DNA from: Pseudomonas sp. DNDY-54
Lineage (GTDB): Bacteria > Pseudomonadota > Gammaproteobacteria > Pseudomonadales > Pseudomonadaceae
DNA length: 64,000 bases
Direction of reading: 5' to 3'
Assembly (NCBI RefSeq): GCF_019880365.1
Contig: NZ_CP082271.1
Span: 3,038,001 to 3,102,000 of the forward strand
The notes beneath the pieces are model-generated. The model had not been told where the DNA came from, did no database searches, and saw only the letters and a list, made by a program, of their open reading frames with translations. The translations under genes and the position numbers were made by a program. Below, piece after piece: positions 53,933 through 61,523 of this stretch. The first letter of the stretch is position 1; every line of letters starts with the position of its first letter.

Positions 53933-54730
53933 ATGAATACGAGCCCCCATCGCCATCTGCCTCCCTCCGAACTACGCCAGTTGATCCGCAGTGGTGAGCT
54001 GAACGGACCAACCGCAGGGCTGGCCAATGGATTTGCCCAGGCGAACCTGATGATCGTTCGCCGGGACCTCGCTTATGACTTCCTACTGTTCTGTCAGCGC
54101 AATCCCAAGCCCTGTCCCTTGCTCGATGTCACGGACCCAGGATGCACCGAGCCCTTGCGCGCCGCACCTGGAGCAGACATCCGCACTGATTTTCCGAAAT
54201 ATCGGATCTATCGCCACGGCAAGCTGGAGCAGGAAGTAAGCGATATCACGAGGTTCTGGGAAAACGACATGGTCGGCTTCCTGATCGGCTGCAGCTTCAG
54301 CTTCGAGGGCGCATTGCTGGCAAACAACGTTCCGGTGCGGCACATCGAGGACGGCCACAACGTGCCGATGTATCGAACCAACATCCCTTGCCAGAGCGCC
54401 GGCTCCCTGAGTGGCCCGATGGTGGTCAGCATGCGACCGATGCCGGCAGACAAGGTCGTGCGCGCGGTGCAGGTCACGTCTCGCTTTCCGGCGGTGCACG
54501 GCGCACCGGTGCACATTGGCGACCCGCGTCAAATCGGTATCCAGGACCTCAACAAGCCTGATTTCGGTGAACCATCAATCCTCCGCGAGAACGAGATCCC
54601 GGTGTTCTGGGCCTGCGGGGTAACGCCGCAAGCGGTAGCCATGCAAGCGAAACCCGAACTGGTCATTACCCATTCCCCCGGCCACATGTTCATCACCGAC
54701 ATCCGTGACGAACAAATGGGGGTGCTCTGA
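53933..54730 (+). CDS. DUF1445 family protein (putative hydro-lyase / D-glutamate cyclase type)
   Basis: A 265-residue protein of the DUF1445 family (B. subtilis YcsI). Conserved regions include GLANGFAQANLMIVRRDLAY, FLIGCSFSFEGALLANNVPV and HSPGHMFITD. The DUF1445 domain of mammalian DGLUCY converts D-glutamate to 5-oxo-D-proline, so in this operon a 5-oxoproline-related reaction is plausible. Located 24 bases after pxpC. Confidence 0.88.
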   Translation: MNTSPHRHLPPSELRQLIRSGELNGPTAGLANGFAQANLMIVRRDLAYDFLLFCQRNPKPCPLLDVTDPGCTEPLRAAPGADIRTDFPKYRIYRHGKLEQEVSDITRFWENDMVGFLIGCSFSFEGALLANNVPVRHIEDGHNVPMYRTNIPCQSAGSLSGPMVVSMRPMPADKVVRAVQVTSRFPAVHGAPVHIGDPRQIGIQDLNKPDFGEPSILRENEIPVFWACGVTPQAVAMQAKPELVITHSPGHMFITDIRDEQMGVL

Positions 54731-54839
54731 CCCTTCATACCGATCTCGCGGCACCTCATAACAAAAATTACATCGAGAGTCCGGCTCGCACCCGGCTGCA
54801 TTCCCTACCTGCCCCAACATCAAGAAAAAAGGTATCCCG

Positions 54840-56057
54840 ATGCACTCCACCCCCAGTGCTACTCCAGCGTCACAACGCAACGTCCTGCGCGGCGCCATCT
54901 TCATCATGGCGACGTCGTCGATCGGCCCGGCTTTTCTGACCCAGACATCTCTGTTTACCGAGAAGTACCTGGCGAGCTTCGCTTTCGCCATCGTCATATC
55001 GCTACTAATCGACATCGGCGCTCAGCTCAATATCTGGCGAGTCATTACCGTGGCAAACCTGCGCGGCCAGGATGTGGCAAACCGGGTGATTGCCGGGATG
55101 GGCCATCTGATCTCCGCGTTCATCGTCCTCGGCGGCATCGCCTTCAATATCGGCAATATCGGTGGCGCCGGCCTGGCAATGAACGTGATTTTCGGAGTGC
55201 CTCCGGTGATCGGCTCGTTGATCGCCGCCGTGCTGATCATCGGCATCTTCCTGCTGCGCAACGCCAAGGGCGTGATGGACTCGGTGATGCAAGTCCTTGG
55301 CCTGGTGATGCTGTGCATGATCGGCTACGCCATGCTGCAATCCAGCCCACCGCTGATGGAAACGGTCAGTCGCAGCTTCAATCCGGACGATCCACTGATT
55401 CTGCTGCTCCCGATCGTGACGCTGGTCGGCGGAACGGTAGGCGGCTACATCTCCTTTTCCGGCGGGCATCGGCTGGTCGAAGCGGGGATCACCGGCGTAC
55501 AGAATGTCGGCGTGGTCACACGCGCAGCGGTGATCGGCATTGCCACTACAGGCGTTGTGCGCATCTGCCTCTTCCTTGCCGCGCTCGGGGTCGTCAGCCA
55601 AGGCTTGAGCCTGGACCCAGCCAATCCGGCAGCGTCGGTGTTCTCGCACTCCATGGGCACGATCGGCTACAAAATGTTCGGTATCGTGTTGCTGGCCGCT
55701 TCGGTGTCGTCGGTGATCGGTGCTGCCTACACCAGCGTTAGCTTCATGTATTCACTGCATGAAAGCATCCAGCGCCACAATCAGCGGGTGGTCATCGCCT
55801 TCATCGCCTGCTCGACGCTGATCTACAGTCTGGTGGGGCAACCGGTAAAGGTGCTGGTCGTGGCCGGAACGCTCAACGCGCTGGTACTGCCGCTTGCGCT
55901 GGCCTGCATTCTCTGGGCGGCCAAGAAGCCGAGCATCGTCGGTAATGAGTACCGTCACCCGACCTGGATGCTGGTGTTCGGCCTGTTGGCCATGGTGGCC
56001 ACAGCGGTGGGCGTGGTGATGTCGTTCAACGCGTTCGTCCAGTTCTGGCAGTCCTGA
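54840..56057 (+). CDS. NRAMP-superfamily transporter lacking the metal-binding motif (YcsG-like)
   Basis: A 405-residue inner-membrane protein with about eleven helices, related to the NRAMP family and to B. subtilis YcsG. In true NRAMP metal carriers TM1 carries DPGN; here the same place reads MATSSIGPAFLTQTSLF (residues 23-39) without Asp or Asn. TM6 has SFSGGHRLVEAG in place of the MPH motif, keeping only the His. So metal transport is unlikely; uptake of 5-oxoproline or a related amino acid is an inference from the operon. Confidence 0.82.
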   Translation: MHSTPSATPASQRNVLRGAIFIMATSSIGPAFLTQTSLFTEKYLASFAFAIVISLLIDIGAQLNIWRVITVANLRGQDVANRVIAGMGHLISAFIVLGGIAFNIGNIGGAGLAMNVIFGVPPVIGSLIAAVLIIGIFLLRNAKGVMDSVMQVLGLVMLCMIGYAMLQSSPPLMETVSRSFNPDDPLILLLPIVTLVGGTVGGYISFSGGHRLVEAGITGVQNVGVVTRAAVIGIATTGVVRICLFLAALGVVSQGLSLDPANPAASVFSHSMGTIGYKMFGIVLLAASVSSVIGAAYTSVSFMYSLHESIQRHNQRVVIAFIACSTLIYSLVGQPVKVLVVAGTLNALVLPLALACILWAAKKPSIVGNEYRHPTWMLVFGLLAMVATAVGVVMSFNAFVQFWQS

Positions 56058-56067
56058 CACAAACAGC

Positions 56068-56090
56068 GGAGGGCCTTGGCGCCCTCCTCT
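56068..56090. terminator. Hairpin between the convergent pxp operon and yaeQ
   Basis: GGAGGGC and GCCCTCC around a 6-base loop, 11 bases after the transporter stop and 18 bases from the yaeQ stop. T content is low; moderate call. Confidence 0.5.
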
Positions 56091-56105
56091 ACAATCGCTG
56101 GGCGC

Positions 56106-56648
56106 TTAGCCGCGCTCGCCGATCAGCCACTCCAGCGGCACTTCGTGCTGACCACGCTCGTCGGTAATGAACAGTGCGCCCTCGCTGACCATTACGCTCC
56201 AGTTGATCGAGCGGGGCAAGTCTCGAGCCACGGTCTCCAGCGCTTCCTGCCCAACGCCGACAACATTGATCTTCTTGAGACTGCGCACGCTGTCGAGCAC
56301 CTTCGTCTGCCAGACGCGAAGGTTGCCGTAGGCCACCAGACTGAAACGCTCGGCACGGCGCGAACACCAGGTGATCCGCTCAGCGTCGGGCTGGCCCACT
56401 TCGATCCAGTGCAGCACACGATCGTCCAGACTCTTCTCCCACAACGCCGGCTCATCGACGTCCGACAGACCGCGGCCGAAGGCCAATTGCTCGCCATACC
56501 AGAGTATGTAGGCGATCAGCCGCGCGACCATCCGCTCTTCAGTCTCCGATGGATGACGAGCCACGGTGAAGCGCAGATCCTGATAAACATGACGATCGAG
56601 ATCGGTAAGATTGATTTCAACTTTGTAAGGAGTGGCTTGCAGCGCCAT
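56106..56648 (-). CDS. yaeQ: YaeQ family protein
   Basis: A 180-residue protein from ATG 56648 (MALQATPYKVEINLTDLDRH). YaeQ features: YQDLRFTVARHPSETEERMV, LWEKSLDDRVLHWIEVGQPD and NWSVMVSEGALFITDE. The fold is related to the PD-(D/E)XK nucleases; E. coli YaeQ was once reported to substitute for RfaH. Actual function is unclear. Confidence 0.9.
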   Translation of the reverse strand: MALQATPYKVEINLTDLDRHVYQDLRFTVARHPSETEERMVARLIAYILWYGEQLAFGRGLSDVDEPALWEKSLDDRVLHWIEVGQPDAERITWCSRRAERFSLVAYGNLRVWQTKVLDSVRSLKKINVVGVGQEALETVARDLPRSINWSVMVSEGALFITDERGQHEVPLEWLIGERG

Positions 56649-56850
56649 GGCGGGCATCCGGCGAACGAAAGGCGAAGAGTCTACAGAATTATGGCGCCTT
56701 GAGCCCGAGAGAGACCAGGTTGGCATTTGGCATGCCCCGTCATTGCGCCCTTCCCCGCCCGGCCCTTATAAAGCGCCGCCTGGCCCCTGTCACGGGCGCT
56801 CGGCAACGGAGAGCGTAAGGGACACGCTGGTCGCCGCCAGTGGGCAGCGA

Positions 56851-57072
56851 TCAACAATTATCCGCATAGCGCGCCCAGAGGCTCTCGAATTCTCGCGCGT
56901 AATCGGCCAGCAATTGGGGGTGATTGATCACCAGCAGATTTTCTTCATTGCTGGTGGTCGCGCTACGGGTGCAGCTGAAACTGCCGTTGAGTAGCAGGCG
57001 CCCGTCAAATAACGCGAAGCACCGCCTAGACCGTGCGGCATGGTCGCTCAGGCCGTTACACGCTGGCGTCGA
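56851..57072 (-). pseudogene. Decayed C-terminal fragment of a phospholipase D-like protein
   Basis: On the minus strand a 73-codon stretch without a start reads ...FALFDGRLLLNGSFSCTRSA then TTSNEENLLVINHPQLLADY and ends EFESLWARYADNC. This is the C-terminus of a PLD-family (HKD) nuclease/phospholipase, where GSFNWT-SA and N-EN are usual. The expected H-x-K just upstream is replaced by RSRRC, and a TAG at 57075-57073 closes the frame on its 5' side. No remainder of the gene is present before bfd. A remnant left by deletion is the best explanation. Confidence 0.7.
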
Positions 57073-57116
57073 CTACTGCACGCCATAAACACCAAACGAG
57101 GCGACGAACGAACTTT

Positions 57117-57135
57117 GACAATCATTCTCATTCTG
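57117..57135. promoter_or_regulatory. Fur-box-like site upstream of bfd
   Basis: GACAATCATTCTCATTCTG, close to the 19-base Fur consensus built on GATAAT and ATTATC units. It is 40 bases before the bfd start, in the expected promoter position, and bfd is a known iron-starvation gene in P. aeruginosa. Confidence 0.7.
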
Positions 57136-57174
57136 TTTAGCATCTCGACATCACAGACCCAACGGGTGTTTCGT

Positions 57175-57393
57175 ATGTACGTGTGTCTCTGCCAGGGCGT
57201 CACTGACGGTCAGATCCGTGAAGCGATCTATGAAGGTTGCTGCAGCTATCGTGAGGTACGCGAAGCCACCGGCGTTGGTAGCCAGTGCGGCAAATGCGCA
57301 TGCGTAGCCAAGCAGGTCGTTCGCGAAACGCTCACGAACGTGCAGAGTGCACAGGCGTCCTTTGCCCCTCCGGTCAGTTTTGTTCCCGCCTGA
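57175..57393 (+). CDS. bfd: Bacterioferritin-associated ferredoxin
   Basis: A 72-residue [2Fe-2S] protein from ATG 57175. The cluster ligands Cys4, Cys6, Cys38 and Cys41 are present (MYVCLCQGV and SQCGKCA). Bfd docks on bacterioferritin and passes electrons to release stored iron. The bacterioferritin gene follows at 57592. The longer upstream frame covers the promoter and is rejected. Confidence 0.95.
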   Translation: MYVCLCQGVTDGQIREAIYEGCCSYREVREATGVGSQCGKCACVAKQVVRETLTNVQSAQASFAPPVSFVPA

Positions 57394-57410
57394 TTAGGGC
57401 AGCATTCTGG

Positions 57411-57436
57411 AAGCCGGGCTGACGCCCGGCTTTTTT
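57411..57436 (+). terminator. Rho-independent terminator after bfd
   Basis: AAGCCGGGC, a short loop and GCCCGGCTT followed by a T-run, 17 bases beyond the bfd stop. It separates bfd from bfr, which then needs its own promoter; this fits opposite iron control of the two genes. Confidence 0.92.
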
Positions 57437-57591
57437 ATGCCTGAAATCAAAGCGTTGCTAGCAAGGCGCGGAACCGACGTATTCTCATTCAGCTTTACCC
57501 TTTTGCATTCAACGACTTAGGTTTGACAGCCCACAGGTTCGTGGCCAGACTGCTTGCATCAAATACACGGTTCGACGCAGGACACCCCGAC

Positions 57592-58062
57592 ATGAAAGGC
57601 GACAAGCTAGTCATCCAGCACCTCAACAAGATCCTTGGCAATGAACTGGTCGCCATCAATCAGTATTTTCTGCATGCGCGGATGTATGAAGATTGGGGCC
57701 TCGGCAAGCTCGGCAAGCATGAATACGATGAATCCATCGACGAGATGAAGCATGCCGACAAGCTGATCAAGCGCATTCTCTTCCTCGAGGGGCTGCCCAA
57801 CCTGCAGGACCTCGGCAAGTTGCTAATTGGCGAAAACACGCGGGAAATGCTCGATTGCGACCTTAAACTCGAGCAAGGCGGCGTGCAGGATCTAAAAGTT
57901 GCGATCGCCTATTGCGAGAGCGTCGGTGATTACGGAACCCGCGAATTGCTAGAGGATATTCTCGAGTCCGAAGAGGAACACATCGACTGGCTTGAAACCC
58001 AGCTGAGCCTGATCGACAAGGTCGGCATGGAGAATTACCTGCAGTCACAGATGGACAGCTGA
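57592..58062 (+). CDS. bfr: Heme-binding bacterioferritin (BfrB-like)
   Basis: A 156-residue iron-storage subunit from ATG 57592. Ferroxidase ligands Glu18, Glu51, His54, Glu94, Glu127 and His130 are all in place, and Met52 (DEMKH), the axial heme ligand shared by two subunits, identifies a true bacterioferritin rather than a ferritin. Position after bfd matches P. aeruginosa bfrB. The upstream gap (57437-57591) contains another ATTCTCATT stretch at about 57481 that may be a degenerate Fur site. Confidence 0.95.
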   Translation: MKGDKLVIQHLNKILGNELVAINQYFLHARMYEDWGLGKLGKHEYDESIDEMKHADKLIKRILFLEGLPNLQDLGKLLIGENTREMLDCDLKLEQGGVQDLKVAIAYCESVGDYGTRELLEDILESEEEHIDWLETQLSLIDKVGMENYLQSQMDS

Positions 58063-58080
58063 TCGATCTGGGTGCAGAAA

Positions 58081-58110
58081 AACGGGAGCCATTGGCTCCC
58101 GTTATCGTTT
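58081..58110 (+). terminator. Rho-independent terminator after bfr
   Basis: AACGGGAGCC, a 3-base loop and GGCTCCCGTT followed by ATCGTTT, 18 bases past the bfr stop. Confidence 0.82.
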
Positions 58111-58260
58111 CTGGATAGCGCCGTTGGCCAGGACTATCGGTTTATTGGCTGATTTCTCGCTTTGCAGAGCACTCGCTTTGCGTCTGAAAGCTAGACAGTC
58201 ATTCAGACGAGCTAAGCGTGGACAAAGCACGGACCGCTTGAGGTTAAGAATGAATTCGCC

Positions 58261-58286
58261 AAAAAAACCCGCCATTAGGCGGGTTT
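58261..58286 (-). terminator. Rho-independent terminator of grxD
   Basis: On the minus strand AAACCCGCC, a 4-base loop and GGCGGGTTT followed by a T-run, 18 bases after the grxD stop. Confidence 0.92.
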
Positions 58287-58304
58287 GGATCCAACTGATT
58301 GAGC

Positions 58305-58631
58305 TCAGGCACCGGCTTTTTGCACGGCGTCCTTGATCAGCGGCTGCAGTTCACCTTTCTCGAACATCTCAAGAATGATGTCACTGCCGCCAACCAGCTC
58401 ACCATCAACCCACAGCTGTGGAAAGGTTGGCCAGTTAGCGTATTTGGGAAGGTTGGCGCGGATTTCAGGATTCTGCAAAATGTCGACGTAGGCGAACTTC
58501 TCGCCGCAGCCCATCACAGCCTGTGTCGCGCGGGCGGAAAACCCGCACTGCGGCGCATTGGGCGAGCCTTTCATGTACAGCAAGACCGGGTTCTTTTCGA
58601 TCTGCTCTTTGATGGTTTCGATGATATCCAT
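58305..58631 (-). CDS. grxD: Monothiol glutaredoxin, Grx4/GrxD type
   Basis: A 108-residue CGFS glutaredoxin: the active site is PQCGFSARA (Cys29), and the GSH-binding WPTFPQLWVDGELVGGSDII is intact. Such proteins carry [2Fe-2S] clusters for iron-sulfur delivery, fitting the neighbouring iron genes bfd and bfr. Divergent from argF. Confidence 0.95.
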   Translation of the reverse strand: MDIIETIKEQIEKNPVLLYMKGSPNAPQCGFSARATQAVMGCGEKFAYVDILQNPEIRANLPKYANWPTFPQLWVDGELVGGSDIILEMFEKGELQPLIKDAVQKAGA

Positions 58632-58817
58632 TGGGCACCTCGGCTAGTCACGGTTGACGCGCATTGTACAGGATCAACCCTATAAAAGCCGAGTCGGCGG
58701 CTCGGCTTTTATCCCCTGCCTTCCTTGCATGCGGCCACCATGGGGCCGATTTATAAGCGCCGCGGCCGATTTGCGCCCACGAAGGCTTCTGGATAAGATC
58801 TCGCCTTTCCCGTTTCG

Positions 58818-58832
58818 TCGCTTTTCGTGCGA
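58818..58832. promoter_or_regulatory. argF: Inverted repeat upstream of argF
   Basis: TCGCTTTTCGTGCGA, a 4-bp-arm inverted repeat 72 bases before argF, with TGTCGT shortly after it (58839-58844). These resemble parts of Pseudomonas ArgR half-sites, but the match is weak. Confidence 0.3.
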
Positions 58833-58903
58833 CCCCCTGTCGTAGGCCCCCTTTTTCTCATCGAAAACCTCCGGCCTCGATTGCGGCAATAAAGGTAGTT
58901 GAT

Positions 58904-59824
58904 ATGAGCGCAAGGCACTTTCTCTCACTGATGGACTGCACGCCCCAGGAGCTACTCGGCCTGGTGCGTCGCGGCATCGAGCTGAAGGATCTGCGCGAGC
59001 GCGGCATTCTGTTCGAGCCGCTGAAAAACCGAGTGCTTGGTATGATTTTCGAGAAAGCCTCGACGCGCACTCGGCTATCTTTCGAAGCCGGCATGATTCA
59101 GCTCGGCGGCCAGGCCATCTTTCTCTCGCCTCGCGACACCCAGCTTGGGCGCGGCGAGCCAATCAGCGACTCCGCCATCGTTATGTCCAGCATGCTCGAT
59201 GCGATCATGATTCGGACCTTTGCACACGCGACGCTTACCGAGTTCGCCGCCCATTCGTCAGTACCGGTGATCAACGGGCTGTCCGATGATCTGCACCCAT
59301 GCCAGCTGATGGCTGACATGCAAACGTTCCACGAACAGCGCGGCAGCATCGCCGGGAAATCGGTAGCCTGGGTCGGTGATGGCAACAACATGTGCAATTC
59401 CTACATGGAGGCTGCCATCCAGTTCGATTTCCAGCTCCGTGTTGCCTGCCCTGAAGGGTATGAACCAGAGAGCGATCTCTTGGCGCTTGCCGGGGATCGC
59501 GTTCAGATATTCCGAGACCCGCGCGAGGCGGTAAACGGAGCCCACCTCGTCAGCACCGATGTATGGGCCTCGATGGGCCAGGAAGACGAAGTCGCAGCAC
59601 GTATGGCCACCTTCCGGCCCTATCAGGTCGACCGCGCCCTGCTCGACGTGGCCGCGGAAGACGTGTTGTTCATGCACTGCCTTCCCGCTCACCGGGGCGA
59701 GGAGATCAGCGACGATCTGCTCGATGACAAGCGCTCGGTCGCTTGGCAACAAGCCGAGAACCGTCTGCATGTACAAAAAGCTCTGCTTGAGTTTCTTGTC
59801 GAGCCGGCCTACCACCACGCATGA
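58904..59824 (+). CDS. argF: Ornithine carbamoyltransferase, anabolic
   Basis: A 306-residue enzyme of arginine synthesis making citrulline from ornithine and carbamoyl phosphate. Carbamoyl-phosphate site STRTR at 53-57, LHPCQLMADMQTF near 129 and HCLPAH near 257 are intact. ATG 58904 has AAAGG at good distance. The stop overlaps the ABC ATPase start (ATGA). Confidence 0.95.
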   Translation: MSARHFLSLMDCTPQELLGLVRRGIELKDLRERGILFEPLKNRVLGMIFEKASTRTRLSFEAGMIQLGGQAIFLSPRDTQLGRGEPISDSAIVMSSMLDAIMIRTFAHATLTEFAAHSSVPVINGLSDDLHPCQLMADMQTFHEQRGSIAGKSVAWVGDGNNMCNSYMEAAIQFDFQLRVACPEGYEPESDLLALAGDRVQIFRDPREAVNGAHLVSTDVWASMGQEDEVAARMATFRPYQVDRALLDVAAEDVLFMHCLPAHRGEEISDDLLDDKRSVAWQQAENRLHVQKALLEFLVEPAYHHA

Positions 59825-60930
59825 GCCACGAACCGCTCCTGCATCTGCGCGATCTCGACTGCGGCTATGGCGGACAGAGTGTCGTGCAGAATCTCAACCT
59901 GCACCTCAATCGCGGCGATATCGGGTGTCTGCTGGGGCCATCGGGGTGCGGTAAGACCACGACGCTACGGGCCATTGCCGGCTTTGAGCACGTCAATGCC
60001 GGCGAGATCCAACTGGGCGACGCGGTTCTTTCGCGACGAGGTTTCACACTGGCGCCGGAAAAGCGCCGGGTCGGCATGGTGTTTCAGGACTATGCGCTGT
60101 TCCCCCATCTGACGGTCGCAGAAAACATCGCCTTCGGCATCCGCAAACATCCGCAATGCCAACGCATCGTACGAGAGATGCTCGAACTGGTGCACCTGTC
60201 GCCATTAGGCAAGCGGTATCCGCATGAGCTCTCTGGCGGACAGCAGCAGCGTGTCGCCCTTGCACGCGCGCTCGCTCCAGAGCCGGAGCTACTGTTGCTC
60301 GACGAGCCGTTTTCGAACCTCGATGGCGACCTGCGGCGACGCCTGAGCCATGAGGTCCGCGAGATCCTCAAGGCGCGCGGAACAAGCGCGATTCTCGTTA
60401 CCCATGATCAGGAAGAGGCCTTCGCTGTCAGCGACCAGGTCGGCGTGTTCAAAGATGGTCGTTTAGAGCAGTGGGACACGCCTTACAATCTCTATCACGA
60501 GCCGCTCACGCCGTTTGTCGCAAGTTTCATCGGTCAGGGATACTTCATTCGCGGTCAGTTACTTGACCCAGAGACGGTACAGACAGAGCTGGGAGTCATC
60601 CGCGGCAACCGCGCCTACACCATGCCGGCCGGCAGCTCGGTGGATGTGCTACTACGTCCCGACGACATCATTTATTCGCCGCAAAGTGCGCTCAAGGCGC
60701 TCATCGTCGGCAAGACGTTCCTAGGGGCCTCGACCTTGTATCGCCTTCAGTTGCCGACCGGGAATCAGCTCGAGGGTATTTTCCCCAGCCATGCTGACTA
60801 CCCTACCGGTGAGCAGGTCGGAATCGGAATCGCCGCTGACCATCTCGTGGTATTCCCTGCACAAGGCAGCGTCGCGGCTCATGTAAAGTTGCCGGAAACG
60901 GGCGTGCGGCGCTACAGCAGTAACGTTTGA
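59821..60930 (+). CDS. ABC transporter ATP-binding protein (FbpC/PotA-like), orphan
   Basis: A 369-residue ATPase. Walker A GPSGCGKTT (about 41-49), Q-loop VFQDYALFPHLTVAENIAFG, signature LSGGQQQRVALARALAPEPE, Walker B LLLLDEP and the switch His in ILVTHDQEEAF are intact, followed by a TOBE-type regulatory domain (about 280-350). No permease or binding-protein gene is adjacent. It overlaps argF by four bases, an arrangement also present in P. aeruginosa. Partners must be elsewhere; ferric-iron or polyamine type by similarity. Confidence 0.9.
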   Translation: MSHEPLLHLRDLDCGYGGQSVVQNLNLHLNRGDIGCLLGPSGCGKTTTLRAIAGFEHVNAGEIQLGDAVLSRRGFTLAPEKRRVGMVFQDYALFPHLTVAENIAFGIRKHPQCQRIVREMLELVHLSPLGKRYPHELSGGQQQRVALARALAPEPELLLLDEPFSNLDGDLRRRLSHEVREILKARGTSAILVTHDQEEAFAVSDQVGVFKDGRLEQWDTPYNLYHEPLTPFVASFIGQGYFIRGQLLDPETVQTELGVIRGNRAYTMPAGSSVDVLLRPDDIIYSPQSALKALIVGKTFLGASTLYRLQLPTGNQLEGIFPSHADYPTGEQVGIGIAADHLVVFPAQGSVAAHVKLPETGVRRYSSNV

Positions 60931-60943
60931 ACGCTGACGCCAG

Positions 60944-61462
60944 CTAGCCCTCTGCCGACCCCTGCAACACATCGCCGTTACGGTTTTTGAGGCGGCGCAT
61001 CCGAAAGAAGTCGCTCAGCACCTCGCTGCATGCTTGTGACATCACACCGCCCTCGACCAACACACGGTGGTTGAGAAACTCCTGGGAAAAGAACTGGCCA
61101 CGACTGATCGCAACGCCGGCTTTGGGCTCCGGAGCGCCAAAAACAACGCGCTGAATGCGCGAATGGACGATCAAGCCCGCGCACATGCTGCAGGGTTCCA
61201 GCGTCACGTACAGCGTACTGCCCGGTAGTCGATAATTCTGCACCCGCAGCGCGGCGTCCCTAATCGCCACCATTTCGGCGTGAGCGCTGGGGTCGTGGAG
61301 GGAAATCGGGCAATTGAAGCCACGACCGATGATTTCGCCGTTCTGCACGACGATGGCGCCTACTGGCACCTCCCCAAGGCGCGCGCCCTCAGCTGCCAGC
61401 ACCAGCGCCTCATGCATGAAGTCTTCGTCACGGGAACGATCAATGATCACGGGCTTCTTCAT
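60944..61462 (-). CDS. tadA: tRNA adenosine(34) deaminase TadA
   Basis: A 172-residue zinc deaminase from ATG 61462 that makes inosine at the wobble base of tRNA-Arg(ACG). Zinc site: His61 and catalytic Glu63 in HAEMVAIRDAA, and Cys91, Cys94 in LEPCSMCAGLIVHSRI. The C-terminal FFRMRRLKNRN is typical. It follows the multicopper oxidase gene by 61 bases, the order recalled from P. aeruginosa (PA3768-PA3767). Confidence 0.93.
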   Translation of the reverse strand: MKKPVIIDRSRDEDFMHEALVLAAEGARLGEVPVGAIVVQNGEIIGRGFNCPISLHDPSAHAEMVAIRDAALRVQNYRLPGSTLYVTLEPCSMCAGLIVHSRIQRVVFGAPEPKAGVAISRGQFFSQEFLNHRVLVEGGVMSQACSEVLSDFFRMRRLKNRNGDVLQGSAEG

Positions 61463-61523
61463 GCCAGAGCCAACTCTACCTGTCCCACTCGCTTTACTCC
61501 TGCTCAGCTTGCGTCCCGCACCG

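Noticed and set aside
57523..57551. Sigma-70 promoter beginning TTGACA upstream of bfr
   Set aside because: The -35 match is perfect but no acceptable -10 hexamer lies 16-18 bases downstream, so I did not list it as a feature.
58839..58858. ArgR box upstream of argF
   Set aside because: TGTCGT matches only part of the half-site and the spacing and second half are poor; only a low-confidence inverted repeat nearby was listed.
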